A stretch of DNA of 64,000 nt, taken from the NCBI GenBank assembly GCA_030280995.1, contig JASXTE010000010.1:24925823-24989822 (forward strand). Direction: 5' to 3'. A model generated the notes under the pieces. The model made no database searches and was not told where the DNA came from. It worked only from the letters and a program-made list of their open reading frames with translations. The translations under genes and the position numbers were made by a program. This stretch comes from Hemileia vastatrix. Its lineage: Eukaryota > Basidiomycota > Pucciniomycetes > Pucciniales > Zaghouaniaceae. This document shows positions 43,501 through 56,114 of this stretch, one piece after another. The stretch's first letter is position 1; every line of letters begins with the position of its first letter.

Positions 43501-45207
43501 CCAGATGGATTGTCAAGAAGACTGCCCATAGATGAAAATTCTAATCCTGAAGAGTTTGATGAAGATGTCCCAGTTGTTAGAGCCAGCACAAAGGGTTCTG
43601 AAAATTTTTCTCTACTCCCCCATGAGGCTAAACTGGATGATTGTTCACTCCTCCGCCAAGAGGATAAACTGGATGGTTCTGATCTTGATTCTGGTGATCA
43701 GGATGTTTTTTTTTATGAAGATGGGGCTGTTGTTTGGGATGGCTCAAATTTGGAAAATGGTGTTTTTGTAAGTGAACTGGATTATCATAAGATTCAGTGG
43801 AAAGCAAGGGATTTACCAAAGTTTAGGGATTGGTGTCCTGGATGGGCCGGTTGTGTTGCTCATGTGCACACTGGTGATTTTGATGATAGGGTCGTACCCT
43901 TGGATGTTGTCTTGTTGGATTTTGAAGATGAGACCTGGGGTCAGACTGGGTTTTATTTTATTTTGGTTGAATATCTGTTGGCCTTGGAGAGGCCAGATAT
44001 TTGTGATGAAAATACTTGGCTGGAAATCAAGAAGAAAAGTCCAGAGTTCTATGTGTCAGGAAGAAGGTTGATGAGGAGAAGACATCCAAATCCACAAGTT
44101 GTGGTGACTCAAAAGAAGGGTCAAGAGTTGGTGTTGAAGTCTTTGCATGAAGACCTTGGTCATAGAGGCTTTGGGGAAACTTATAGAAGAGTAGCAGACA
44201 GATTTTGGTGGCCAGGTATGAAGTTGGCTGTGCAGGGTTGGTTTCAATCTTGCGAAGAATGTCAAAGAAGAAGTCACTTGAAATCTAAAGAGGTTGGCCA
44301 TGCTACTGGTGAATCAATTTTTTTTGGAAGAGTCAGTCTGGATGCTGTCCATATTAAAGAGGGAAGGTATAAATACTTGATTTTTGCCAGGGATGATTTG
44401 TCTGGATGGGTGGAGGCAGCGCCTCTGGTTAATCTGACTTCCAAGAATGTGGCAGAATTTTTAAAGAAGGTATGGGTATTTAGATATGGGTTGATTAAGT
44501 TGGTGACTGTTGACGGAGGGCCAGAGTTTGGAGCTGAATTCAAAGAAGCTGTGGCAAGTATTGGTTCTAAAGTTAGAGTGGCTACACCTTATTATCCTGA
44601 AGCTTAAGGCATGGTTGAAAGAGGACATCAAGTTATCAAGAATACTTTTCTGAAGATGTGTGGAGATAGTGCTGAAAAGTGGAGGCATTATTTACCCTTA
44701 GGATTATTTGCTGATAGGGTCACTGTGAAGAGGACCAGTGGCTATTCTCCTTATGAATTAATTTTTGGTCAGAAAGCAGCTCTACCAGTGGATTTGGAAG
44801 CCGTCTCTTATCTTGGAATTGACTGGGATGATGTATGTTCAACAGAAGATTTTCTCTGTGCCAGGATGCAACAGTTAGAATGTAAAGAGGAATTTCAAGA
44901 GAAGGCATACTCTAGAATGATGAAGATAAGAAATCAATCAGTCAGATACTGGGACAAGAGGTTGGCTCATAGACTCAGGAATCCTTTGAAACCTGGTTGT
45001 TTGTTTTTGGTGTATAATAGAAGTTTGGAGAGTCAGTGGGGAAAGATGTTTGCTGACAGATGGAATGGACCTTACAGAGTCAGATCTCAGGTGTCTGGAG
45101 GTTCTTATGTTTTGGAAGAGTTGGATGGTGCAGTCTTAAAGAAGAGAGTGGCTGTGGATCAGGTGAAGAGATTTTACCCTAGAGGCACAAGAAGTGAAGA
45201 AGATTGA
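40535..45207 (+). pseudogene. G4 Pol remnant: RT, RNase H, integrase
   Basis: Downstream of a frameshift near 40535-40660 the pol pieces share one frame, broken by stops (among them 42184, 42595, 43366, 43438 and 44605). Recognisable parts: reverse transcriptase KLRMVHDLRALNRVTIKD and LPQGATN; FIDVGGIKGP, where the catalytic Y/FIDD has become FIDVGG; EVRGFLGVCVYVRIFIKDFS; RNase H with LEVDSIYIAAGAVLSQ; integrase zinc region HEDLGHRGFGETYRRV and CEECQRR; core with SLDAVHI, TVDGGPEFG, then a stop in GMVERGHQ; C-terminal end without chromodomain. Several stops fit CAG/CAA to TAG/TAA or TGG to TGA changes. There is an internal duplication at 41240-41370 and 41690-41820. It is inactive. Confidence 0.85.
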
Positions 45208-45787
45208 CTCCACAATGAGGATAAACTATAAACCATTCCTTAATTTTGGATTTTTTTTTGGGTGATGCTGTGCATCTATTTTGTTGGAAGCTTTTGTTAG
45301 AAGGTACCCACGGGTGGGGCTTCTATATTTTGCCTAGGCAAGTGTGGGGGTGACTGATGGGCTGGCTGCTCTATCAACAGTTACCCCAGATTGTCTGTTT
45401 CCAACCCCTTTTCTTAATTTGGTTTAACCCTAGTATTGGTTTTTCTTCACAGGTTTTAGTCCTCTATGACTTTAAACTGGAAATTCTTTTGGTCTTCAAG
45501 TGCTTGACTCTTCAAAATTATTGGTTTTGGTTTTTTTTTGTGTTGGATGTTGTGTTTTTGTTAGAAGGTACCCAGGGGGGGCTTCTGGATTTTATTTTGG
45601 CAAGTGTGGGGGTTACTGATGAGCTGGCTGCTCTGTAGAACAGTTACCCCATAATTTCTGTTTCAAGTATTTTGTTTGTCCTAGTTGAATCCTAGTTCTG
45701 GTTTTTGTTATTCAGGCTATATTCCACTATGACTTTAAACTGGCTTTGGACTGGCAACTTTGTTTCCTTGGAGTGGCAGCAGATCAT
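45208..45787 (+). other. G4 3' untranslated region with a duplication
   Basis: Two copies of a roughly 110-bp segment (about 45290-45395 and 45549-45655) share TTGTTAGAAGGTACCCA, GGCAAGTGTGGGGGT and GAACAGTTACCCC-like blocks. No gene seen; the frame 45357-45638 lies within the duplication and is chance. Confidence 0.6.
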
Positions 45788-46316
45788 TGGTGGTCTCCCA
45801 TCATTTTTACTTATTGGAGGGAGCCCACCCAGTGATCATTTCTTTGGATTGGACTTTTTCTTTTTCTTTTTTTTCTGATTTTTGTGTTTATGGTTGTGTT
45901 AGATAGTAGGTTTAGATTATTTTCTTTTTTCTCTTTTTTTATTTTAATTTTCTATGGGGGTTATTAGGATGTAAAGAGGGAAAAATCACAAAAATTATGG
46001 TGTTTCCACATTAGGGTCACCTGGATGTGGGCAAGAATTGGTTGGGAAAGGCTCATCAATTGGCCGGGCAATGCTATTTTCTTTTTTTCTTTTTTATTTA
46101 ATTCATTTATTTCTGTGTTTCAGTGTTTTATTATTATCTTCTTTAATCTCTAATTTTTTTATCTTAAATCATTTAAAATATTTAATTGTGTATCCACATC
46201 TAGGTGCACTTGGATTATTTTTCAGGTATTCAGAAATTCTGTAGCATTAAAGATTAATTCTTTAAAGAAAAAAAACATAATAAAATATTATGAGTACTGG
46301 TTTTTAACCCCTCAGC
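45788..46316 (+). repeat. G4 3' LTR, diverged and truncated (tentative)
   Basis: TGGTGGTCTCCC followed by ATTGGAGGGAGCCC resembles the 5' LTR start TGTGGTCTTCC...ATTGGAGGAGCCC, and GGATTATTTTTCAGGTATTC resembles 37539-37560. Only the first half is present; the rest is missing at the junction with G3. The two LTRs are strongly diverged, as expected for an old element. Confidence 0.45.
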
Positions 46317-46331
46317 TGGTTGAACAGAAAT

Positions 46332-49300
46332 TTATTTCTGTTTAAGTTTTTTAAGAAGGGAGGATAGATTTGAAATTTCTTTCTCAGGTATCCATTTATC
46401 AAATTCATTTGATTTCCCTTTATATCTTAACAAATACTCAGTTCCTTTTTCTTTAGTAAGGATTCTTTTCTTGAGTATTTTTTCAATATCTTCTTTTTCC
46501 ACAATTTCTTCAGGTTGCTTTTTAGGCCTTCCCCTTCTTTTTGGAAATAAGTCAAGATCATTTGCATGGTAAGGTTTCAATAATGAGATAGGAAAAACTG
46601 GATGTTTCCTATCATATGGGGAATATAATATGACTTCCACAGAATTATTACCAACCATTTTTCTTACTAAAAAAGGTCCTACAAAGGGGTCCTTTACTTT
46701 AACATTACCTTGTAAGTTAAAATGTAGTGTTGAAATTAGGACTTCATCTCCTTATTTGAATTCAAATTCTTTATGAGATTTATCCCACCTTTTATTTTCA
46801 TATTCAAATGCTTTTTGGATGCATTCTTCTGCATGCTTTCTACACATTTTTTGCATGTGGATAAAGGATTTAGTACCAAGGTGTATATCTAGCCTTGTTA
46901 ATTTATTCAAATGATTTACTGGAGTATTTGGTACATATCCCAGCCAGAGTTCAAATGGTTTCTTCTCTGTTACAGAATGAGTTGTGCTGTTATAAGCAAA
47001 TTCAAGGCCAGGAATTAATGTTACCGAGTCATGTGTGAATTTCTCATTGTCTTTGTATTCTAATCCAGAGGTACAATATCTTCTGATCATGTCTTCAAGA
47101 GTTTGTATCATTCTTTCAGCTAGCCCATCAGTTTGTGGATGGTGTGCTGTAGACAATTTCAATTGACAACCTGATACTTCCATCAAAGATTTTCAGATCT
47201 CTGAAGTAAATTTAGGGTCTCTGTCAGAGATTATGGCTTTGGGGAACCCAGCAGTATTCATCATTTGAGTACATCATAGTAATGCCAAGTCTTTTGCAGA
47301 TACCTCTTTATGGGTAGGGATAAATTTACACATTTTTGTTAATCTATCTAAAATTACCCAGCAAGAATTGAAACTTTCTTTTCCTGCTAATGGCAAGCCA
47401 GTGACAAAATCCATGTTTATAATTTCCCATGAAGCTTTTGGCAGCTCTAATTGTTGTAACAACCCAGCTCTCTTCCCAGTTAATCTTTTTGATTTCTGAC
47501 AAGAGTCACATGTTTCAATGTATTTTTGTACATCTTCTTTCATGTTTATCCACCAGGCTGTATTTTTAACTCTGGTTAATGTTTTGTTAAAATCAAAATG
47601 AACAGCTAAGATGTCATCATGACAAGTACTCAACATTAACTATTTCATAGAAGGTGGTATTACTATTAAATTACTTAGCTTTTTCCTGTAATATATATAT
47701 CCATCTTTAATTGACAGTTTACCTTTTTCCAACCCATTTTTATACTTTGGAGGCAAGGTTTTAGTTAATGCACTCATGGGGGCATTAGTTGGATCATTTA
47801 CAATGGTAGATAATTTATCCAAATCTTTATCAGATGAATAATTTTCCAATATAGTTTTCATAAATTCTTCCTCTAAATCCACTATATAAATCCCAAATAT
47901 ATGTATAACCACATTTTCAGGCACATAAGCTGGGTTGTCAGCATCATTTGGCAAAGGACTTCTGGATAATAAATCCACATTTGAATGCAATGTTCCTGCT
48001 CTATGAGTGATTGTCATTCTTCCTCTGTACTCTTGTACAGCTAGTTTCCATCTAAACATGTTCCTATTAGGTTTTTTCATGTTTACTAATGATTTTACTG
48101 CACTGCAATCTGTTATTAATTCAAACTTCTGGTCTTCCAGATAGTAATGAAGTTTCTCCAAGGCCCACACAACGGCTAAGCATTCCAGCTGGGTGGCACC
48201 ATACCTTAATTCTGTCTTTCTTAAGGTTCTAGATATATATCAGATAACTACTTCAGAAAATTTTCCATTTATTATCTGTTTCTGCTATAAAGAAGCACCT
48301 AACCCTGTGAAGCTTGCATCAGTGTACAAGATAAAAGGTAGGTTAAAATCTGGCAGTCCCAATATTGGAGCTGACATTAAACATTCCTTCAATTTATCAA
48401 AGGCATCTTGTCTTTCATTATTCCAAATGACAGCCTCATTTTTCCTGATTAATGTTGTTAAAGGGGCTGCAATGGATTGTTAGTTTTTTTATATACTGTC
48501 TATAATATCCACACATACCCAAAAAACTTTGAACATCTTTTACATTCTTAGGTATACCAATGTTTTTAATTGCAGCCACTTTTTTCTGGTCAACACAAAT
48601 TTGTAATCCAGATACAACATGTCCAAGTACTTTCAAGGATTGAAATCCAAACTTACATTTCTTTAATGCAATTGTCATATTAATTTCATCCATCTTTTGA
48701 AATACTCTTTTCAGGTGATTTAAAAGTTCATCATATGTTTTTGAAAACACTATGATGTCATCAATATAAACTAAAAGCCATTTTTCAATCATTTCCTGAT
48801 GAAAAATACTATTTATCAATTTTTGGAAGACTGAAGGTGCATTCTTTGGGCCAAAAGGCATTCTCACATATTTATATATTCCCATGTGTGTGGCTATTAG
48901 TAAGTAATTCTGAGAATTATTTTCCACAGGAATCTGGTGGTAACCTTTGTTTCCATCAAGACAGGAAATATATTTTGCTCCTTGTAAGGTAGCATTGATA
49001 AAAGCTATCCTTTGTATAGGGTAAATATCATCTACAGTGAATGTATTCAGAGCTCTATAATCACTGCATAATCTTACCTTATCTTTTTCATAAGAGATTA
49101 ATACTGGTGAAATAACACAATACTTAGGTGTTGTGTCCACTTTTTCAACAATACTAATTTCTAACAACATTTTTATGTTGTCTTCAATATCTTTCCTTTT
49201 TGCAGGAGAAGCTGGGTAAGGTTTCTTTTTCAAGCTTCCAGGAATATTATCCAAATCACAACTTAAAGAGATTTCCATCTCATGGTCTTTGACCAATCCT

Positions 49301-51147
49301 ACTTTATTTGAACCATGAGCAAATGCCATAGGATAAGGTTTTATCAATATCAAAATATTATTTTCTTCAATTTTTGAGAGTTGAGGACTGAAAGAGGCTT
49401 TTTGGATTTCATTTTCCAATTCTACAACTTCAGAGGTGGTTCTTGCTCCTAGAAGTTGTTCTTCTTTAAGAGCAATGGAATAAATTGAATTTTCAGAAAA
49501 TATTTTAAATTTCTTTTTCCCATTTATGCCTATAGTGAAGCAACTGTTTGCAGGATCTAGTTTAATGCCAAATTTGGTCAATAAGTCATTGCCAATAATA
49601 AACCAATCACTACAATTATTATTATCTATTACTACAAATTCACACACTGCTCTTACATATCCATTATGATATTTAAAGAATACAGCAGTTTTGGATTTGT
49701 CAATTGGATTTAATACTGAACCAAAACCCCTCCAGTTCTTTGTATGTACAGGTTCTATTTTTTCTTTATACTTACTATCAAGTTTCATTAATGTGTTAAT
49801 AGAAACTACACTACCTGTAGCCGCAGTGTCAAGAATGGCATTCATTTCTTTTCCACATATAATAACAGGTGCTCTGATAGGTGTTATTTTGTAAGTATCA
49901 TGAGATACATCTTTAATAATTTCACCTTCTTCAATGGAAGTTAAAGATGTATCTGTTTGAGCTACAGCATCATTCAGGACCATAATATTCTGTTCTAATA
50001 CACATATCTCATTTTCATCATCACTGCAAGAAATTTTACTTTTACAATCCTCACTGGATTCCACATTCTCATCTTCATGATTACTTGGTTCAAAATCTTG
50101 TGAGTTTTCAATAACATTTATTCTTTTCTTACAAGTGTGACCTCTAGCCCAAGATTCATTACATTTGTAACAAGTGTTATTTTCTTGTCTTTTAGGGACA
50201 AGGGGATCTGAAGGTTTTTTCTTCTCCACTGGTAACTTATTTGTAGTAGGTTTTACTACTTCAACACTCTGTTTGTAATTATTATACCTGGTTTCATATT
50301 TGTGGTTCAATAATATTTCATTGCATACATTAATAAACCCAGAAGTATCTCTAATAATTTCAGTTCTAGCTACAATAATGTCTCTGACTGATATAGGCAA
50401 TTTATATATTATTTTTTCTTTCCACTCATCATAACCCATTTTTGGATCCATGGCTTTCATGATTTTTATTAAATTCATTAAAAATACCATGGGTTTATCT
50501 CCAGCATTTGGATTCTATCTGGCTTTTTCATACAATCTTTGTTGAGTGATTCTAAATTTTGGGCCACCAAATTGCCTTTCAATTAGTGCCTTCCATTCAT
50601 TCCAGGAGTAATTAATTCCCTCACTCAATACAGATTCAAACCATAATAAGGCCACATCTGTAAATAAAGATATCAATTTTGATGTAATTTCTTCATCAGG
50701 TAATTTGTATGAAAATTGTAAGTTATAAATTCACTGAATGAATTGTTGCCAATCAGACTTTGAATCCCTGTCAAAAGAAGGGTACTGATCAAACTTAGGC
50801 CAGTTCTTTTGGTTAGTTTTTGCTTCCCTAACCTGAGGAATATTAAGTAACTCACTTACTTTAGAAAGATGATCATTTATTTCATCCTTTACTGATTTTA
50901 TATTCTCAGAGCCCATGACACTATGTTCATGTTCAATCATTTGTTTATCATCTGAGTGTTTCATGAAAACCGGTACTGTTTCCACATAAGAGGAACTATC
51001 TTTTACTTTATCAGTATAATTCAAAATGTTGGCTATTTCAATTTCTAATCTTTTTAAACTATCTTTTATTACAGGTACATGAGTTAAGGTATCATTAAAA
51101 TTTGAAAAAGACAATTTTACATGTCCCTCTATGGTAGCCATAATATT
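46332..51147 (-). pseudogene. G3 Gypsy gag core and pol, decayed
   Basis: Related to G1 and G2 on the minus strand, in pieces: gag core NQKNWPKFDQYPSFDRDSKS (50731-51147), protease and reverse transcriptase (50490-48436, with CYKCNESWARGHTC, AILDTAATGSVVS and YIDDIIVFS), RNase H (48170-47640), integrase (47636-46752, CDSCQKSKRLTGK and HHPQTDGLAERM) and chromodomain-like end (46658-46332, TEYLLRYKGKSNEFDKWIP). There is one frameshift between 48436 and 48170 and several stops, two of which replace Trp codons (TGG to TGA). The 3' LTR is missing at 46331; sequence of G4 follows instead. Confidence 0.88.
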
Positions 51148-51441
51148 AGGGGGTGTCAGTTCTGGCAAATCCGCACTTAAATTTGACCAAATCCGCACTT
51201 AAATAAGTGCGGATTTCCAAAACACACTAGCCCCAATACTGGTGGATTTCAAAATGAAATAAGTCACTTATTTCACTCAAATCCGCACTTTCTCAACCAA
51301 AAGTGCTGATTTCACCATCAAGTCCCATTTCACTGATTTGTCAGCATCATCCCATTCATACGCAGCACTCCGCAGAATAACACTTCATAACTCAAAACAT
51401 TGTACATCACTTACATCTTCATATCATATCATATAAGAGTT

Positions 51442-51972
51442 ATGCCTTCCTCACTTTCAAATTGTGATAAATTACATAAAGCAATGACTTTCATGGCGCT
51501 TGAACTGCTCTTGGACTCTGATTCCGATTCTGATCTAGAAGAAGATTTTGTCGTTTTATCAAAAATGGCCAGGAAACGTTACCTTCTTCCCAGAAAGCCT
51601 CAAGTACTTCATACCCCCAAGTACACCATCCAAACACTTCTTAACCTATCTACACCCAGTTTTAGACAGCTGTTCAGGACTTCTCAGGAATTTTTCCTTA
51701 AATTGCTTGAGCTTATTCAGGATCATCCCATATTTCACAATAATTCTCAAAAAGAACAATGACATCCTTCAATTCAATTGGCCATCACACTATGCCGTTT
51801 GGGTTCAAATGGTAATGGAGCCGCTTTGAAACGTTTAGAAAATGTCTTTGATTTAGGGTATGGTTCAGTTAACACTTATACCAAACGATGTATCACTGCC
51901 ATCAACTCCTTGGAATCATCCCCCTTTTCCCCCCTTTGGCTGCCTCATTCACCCCTCCTTGGCTCACTCTAA
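51442..51972 (+). pseudogene. H2 transposase, N-terminal part, with a nonsense change
   Basis: Same protein as the H1 fragment: LELLLDSDSDSDLEEDF, RYLLPRKP, LGSNGNGAALKRLENVFDLG. A TGA at 51760-51762 replaces the CGA (Arg) codon that H1 has in QKEQRHPSIQ, a C to T change at a CpG. After AINSLE it continues into a CT-rich low-complexity tail. The DDE catalytic part is absent. Confidence 0.8.
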
Positions 51973-52397
51973 CCTCCCTTTTCTCCCTCTTTGGTCTCAT
52001 CTCTCCCTTTCTCCCCCTTCTTGGTCTCCTCATATCTTCCCCTCATTCCACTCCACCCCCCACCAAATCCCCCAAATCCTCCCTCCAAATCCCCACCAAA
52101 CCCGCCTCTAACCCCCTCTGTTCTTCGGGCAAAGAACAGAGTTCACTTCCATTCACTTATATTTCTTTTTTCTCAACTCATCTCTCCAGGTAAGTCATTT
52201 TATTCTTTTTAAACAGAGTGTGAAAATAGGAGGATGAACTCTGTTCTTCGGGCGAAGAACAGAGTTCACTTCCATTCACTTATATTTCTTTTTTCTAAAC
52301 TCATCTCTCCAGGTAAGTCATTTTATTCTTTTTAAACAGAGTGTGAAAATAGGAGGATGAACTCTGTTCTTTGGGCGAAGAACAGAGTTCACTTCCA
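51935..52397. repeat. H2 CT-rich block and minisatellite
   Basis: 51935-52110 is strongly pyrimidine-rich (CCCC, TTTT and CTCC runs). Then about three copies of the GAACTCTGTTCTTCG palindrome follow, near 52112, 52240 and 52365, with the consensus donor CTCTCCAG-GTAAGT in between. H1 has about six. The small open frames here are by-products. Confidence 0.75.
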
Positions 52398-53065
52398 TAA
52401 AATATTAGCTGAAACATAGTTTTCAATTCTGTAAAAACAGTTGTAAGTAATAGAAAAAGTCACTGATTTTTTTTATATGTAATCTGAAATTTTTTAATAA
52501 AATTATTGTATTTAAGAATTGCAATATTGTCAATCAATCTTTATTGATCAACTTAATTTAATAAAGTATTATTTAAATAAGTTGCTTCAAAAAATACTTT
52601 GCATTGAACCTAGTTTCTAGACTTGATCTGCATTTTGGCTTAAGGAATTGTCATTACTTTAAAAGTAGTATACTTGACATATCTTATTTATATATTAATT
52701 AATTTATGTAATTATATTGTATTTTGATGACTTTCACCCTTTACTTCAATAAAATGCAGGGGAGGGTATTGCCAATTTTTTAAATCTGACATGTGAAATT
52801 GATGACTTAGAAAAATTTGGTGGTACCCACCCCTTGTTTCAATAAAATGCAGGGGAGGGCAATGCCAATTTTTTAAATCTGACATGTGAAATTGATGACT
52901 TAGAAAAATTTAGATAAGCAAACTTATTGACTAGAAAGTAAAGATAGAAAATTTTTATTATACATTCAAATTTTTGTCAAAAATAACGTACTATATTCTT
53001 TTCCTTTTATAAGTCAGCATATAAGAAAATATTACCAAAATTAAATTAACTAGAAAAACAATTTA
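52398..53065. other. H2 non-coding interior
   Basis: Inverted counterpart of 33678-34347, with the same two direct repeats containing ACTTCAATAAAATGCAGGGG. No gene seen. Confidence 0.6.
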
Positions 53066-54380
53066 TCAATTGAAAAGGTCAAGTAATTTTTTAATGTCCT
53101 CATAAGATTGGCCATTTTTAACACATTCCATAATGAAATCTTTTTTTTTAAAACTCTCTTGTTTTTCCAATTCACAAGTAGCCATTTCTCTTTGAAATTG
53201 ACGGTCATTTACTCTTTCCATCTGCTCTACCTCAAATTTTTTTTCTTCCAAATCTAAGGCTTGCTGATCTTTCCTTAGCATATGATCAAACTTCATCTTC
53301 TCAAAGTCAAGGGCATTATTTGCAATAGTTGATTTCGCTGAGAAAATTAAATTGAAATAAATAAATAAATGAGTTAATGATTAAGATATATAGTAAACAA
53401 AACTTACTTATATCTTTTTTTTCAAAATAATCCTCAAGGGAGCCAAATGAGCTTGTTGAAGTATTACCACGTTTTAATAGATGGTTCAAGTTCATTGAAG
53501 TTGAGGCTCGACGCTTTAGTTTGGAGTTTGAACAAGAGGCTTCAGGAAGTTCTTCTAAAGCAGCTTCTAAAGAGGTATTCACATTTCCAGAATTGAGATT
53601 ATTTAATGGAGATTGAGTTTGAGTAGGAGGAGACTAGAAAGAAAGAGAAATTCAGAGAAGAATTGAAGAAAAAACAAAAAGTAAACATACATTTAAATTT
53701 TGGGCCTCTGAGGATTCAGATCTTCTGCGATATAATTGTTCTGCTTGATAGTTGGGATCATCTTCAGCTGAACTATGGTTAGAAGGTGGAGGGGATTGAT
53801 CTTCTTCAAGTAAAGGTGTGTTGGGAGGATTATAGGAAGGTTTGGATCCAGAGGGTATATGCTTAGTAGTATCGTGTAGAAACCAAGGGTTTACATCAAC
53901 TCGGGTGCCAAAAAGATTATCCATTTCCTCATAGAAAGGACACATGACATTGAGCTTTTCGGAAACAGTAGTAATTCCAATCTCCAAATCATCATCGTCA
54001 ATACCAAAGCCAGTTTCATTTACAGCATGATGAGTCTTTTTATATTTTGAATGGTAACTCTTAAATCTCTCCTTCATTTGTTTAGGATTGATATCGATTC
54101 TCCCCCTTGTTTTCTTCCTTACTTCATTGGCCATCAACAAGTAGCCATTAACCTTTGAAGAAGGTGGACTTCCAATACGAGTGGACTTTTCACATCCAAA
54201 ACATGCTTCAAAATTTGATTTTATTTTAAGGAAGTTGATTATGATGAGATAATCATCCTTTTTAAGCTGACCTGAACCTGCCTTTGATTTTTCAGGTGTA
54301 GGGCTTGCTTTACGAGGAGACTTTTGTGACGAAGCAGATTTTTGAGTTACCTTTTGAGATTTGGAATGTCTGGGAGGCAT
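53066..54380 (-). CDS. Harbinger-associated Myb/SANT-like protein (intact)
   Basis: Three exons: 54380-53691, 53633-53408 and 53337-53066; introns of 57 nt (GTATGT to TTCTAG) and 70 nt (GTAAGT to TCTCAG). Total 1,188 nt, 395 residues, in frame throughout. The N-terminus is Ser/Lys-rich. The putative DNA-binding part (about residues 45-140) includes LKKDDYLIIINFLKIKSNFE, SKVNGYLLMANEVRKKTRGR and KQMKERFKSYHSKYKKTHH, like Myb/SANT-like partners of Harbinger transposases. An acidic linker follows and then a C-terminal coiled coil (LRKDQQALDLEEKKFEVEQM) with the tail NGQSYEDIKKLLDLFN. In this superfamily such proteins help nuclear import and DNA recognition of the transposase; the same role here is inferred. 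Confidence 0.8.
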
Positions 54381-54751
54381 TATGAAACTGGCACATAACA
54401 AGAAAAAAGATAAAAAAGTAGAAGAAATAAGTAAAAAAGAATGTAAACATGCCTGGTCAAAATATTGAAAATGTCAGGAAGGGGTGTGTGCCGAGGATTG
54501 ATGGGTAGGTAGCGAGGAAGGTCAGTGTGTCACATGTGACAGGGATGGGGTAAGAAAGGAAGGGATGTTTTGTGGCCAAAATGTGGTTGTGAAAAAAAAC
54601 GGGAAAAAAGTGCTGATTTGAGGTCATAACTGACACCCTTTTTTGAAATAAGTGACTTTTTTGCAAAATTTAAGTGCTGATTTGTAAGTGCTGATTTGGT
54701 TTGAAATCCGCACTTAATTTAAGTGCGGATTTGCCAGAACTGACACCCCCT

Positions 54752-54829
54752 ATTCTGAGAGTGTTCCAATTTATTTTCTAAATTTTTAATCTCAGAGTTT
54801 AATCATTTATTTTCATTGGTTAATTCATT
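54752..54829 (-). pseudogene. G3 gag fragment between H2 and H3
   Basis: 78 bp of G3 host sequence isolated between the two insertions. On the minus strand it reads N-, E- and L-rich heptad-like codons, compatible with the coiled-coil part of gag. Confidence 0.5.
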
Positions 54830-55186
54830 AGGGGGTGTCAGTTCTGGCAAATCCGCACTTAACTTAAGTGCGGATTTCAAACCAAATCAGCACTTACAAA
54901 TCAGCACTTAAATTTTGCAAAAAAGTCACTTATTTCAAAAAAGGGTGTCAGTTATGACCTCAAATCAGCACTTTTTTCCCGTTTTTTTTCACAACCACAT
55001 TTTGGCCACAAAACATCCCTTCCTTTCTTACCCCATCCCTGTCACATGTGACACACTGACCTTCCTCGCTACCTACCCATCAATCCTCGGCACACACCCC
55101 TTCCTGACATTTTCAATATTTTGACCAGGCATGTTTACATTCTTTTTTACTTATTTCTTCTACTTCTTAATCTTTTTTCTATGGGT

Positions 55187-56100
55187 GTCAGTTCTGACCT
55201 CAAATCAGCACTTTTTTTGTGATTTTTTTTTCAAAACCACATGTTTGCCACATCATCCCTTTCTTTCCCATACCATTTTGTACTCTCCAAATGTCCTCTT
55301 TGTGTACTTCATTCACTTGGGTTGGTATTTTGGTTTGTTGCATATTCATTTTTTTTAGAATTTACGGTGAATTTTTTTTTTTTTGGATGGCTCATTGGTT
55401 TACTTTCACCAGCTCAACATGAAATTGCATATTTTCTGAAATCGCATATTTTGTCAGTGATTTTTTTTTTCATTCATCCCTCATATCCTTTTCCTATTCT
55501 CCTCCAACATCCCTCAAACAATTTGGTTTCATTCATTTTGTCATCTCATCTCTCCAGGTAAGTCACTTTATTCTTTTTTTTGATTTTTTGATTACTAATT
55601 ATAATTTTTTTTTGTTTTTTTCTGTTTATTTTATTTTTTTTATCTAAATTTTTTTTGTAAGTGGTTATTTTGGATTTCAATGGTATAATTAACCTTTTTT
55701 TTCTCTCCCTCTTTACTTTCTTTGTTAGCTCCATCACCCTACTCTTCATCCCTCCTTGGCATGGTCATTATCCCCCCTTTCCCTTATTTCACTTTTTTTT
55801 GGCTCCATTTCATTGAAACACATACATTGCACATTCTTTATGCATTTCACTTACTCCATATTCAATTTCCCCACAATTCCAACATCAATCATTCTCACTC
55901 TATTTTTCCTACTTTTCAATCAAGGTAAGTTTCATCTCCTTTTTTTCATGCCTATATGATATCTCATTCCATTTATGAAAATTTCATACTTAAATATATG
56001 TATGACTCTTATCTGGATAACAGTGAACTTATAAAACTCCTTTTGATCTCATCTTCATTACCACTTTTCAAGTTTTTGTAAAATTTTGAAAATCCGACTC
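55187..56100 (+). other. H3 T-rich leader with candidate introns
   Basis: T-rich stretch upstream of the TET-like gene with strong intron donors CTCTCCAG-GTAAGT (55550-55563) and CAATCAAG-GTAAGT (55918-55931). They could be 5' exon ends of the dioxygenase transcript. The small frames here are low complexity and not supported as proteins. Confidence 0.4.
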
Positions 56101-56114
56101 GGAATTAGGGTTAG

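Larger units (their letters stand above)
51148..54751. mobile_element. H2: non-autonomous PIF/Harbinger-like element
   Basis: 3,604 bp, same ends as H1, flanked by ATT (51145-51147 and 54752-54754). It carries a truncated transposase (+), about three minisatellite palindromes and an intact second gene (-). Apart from the H1 deletion and the repeat number it is almost identical to inverted H1, so both moved recently. It interrupts G3 gag. Confidence 0.87.
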
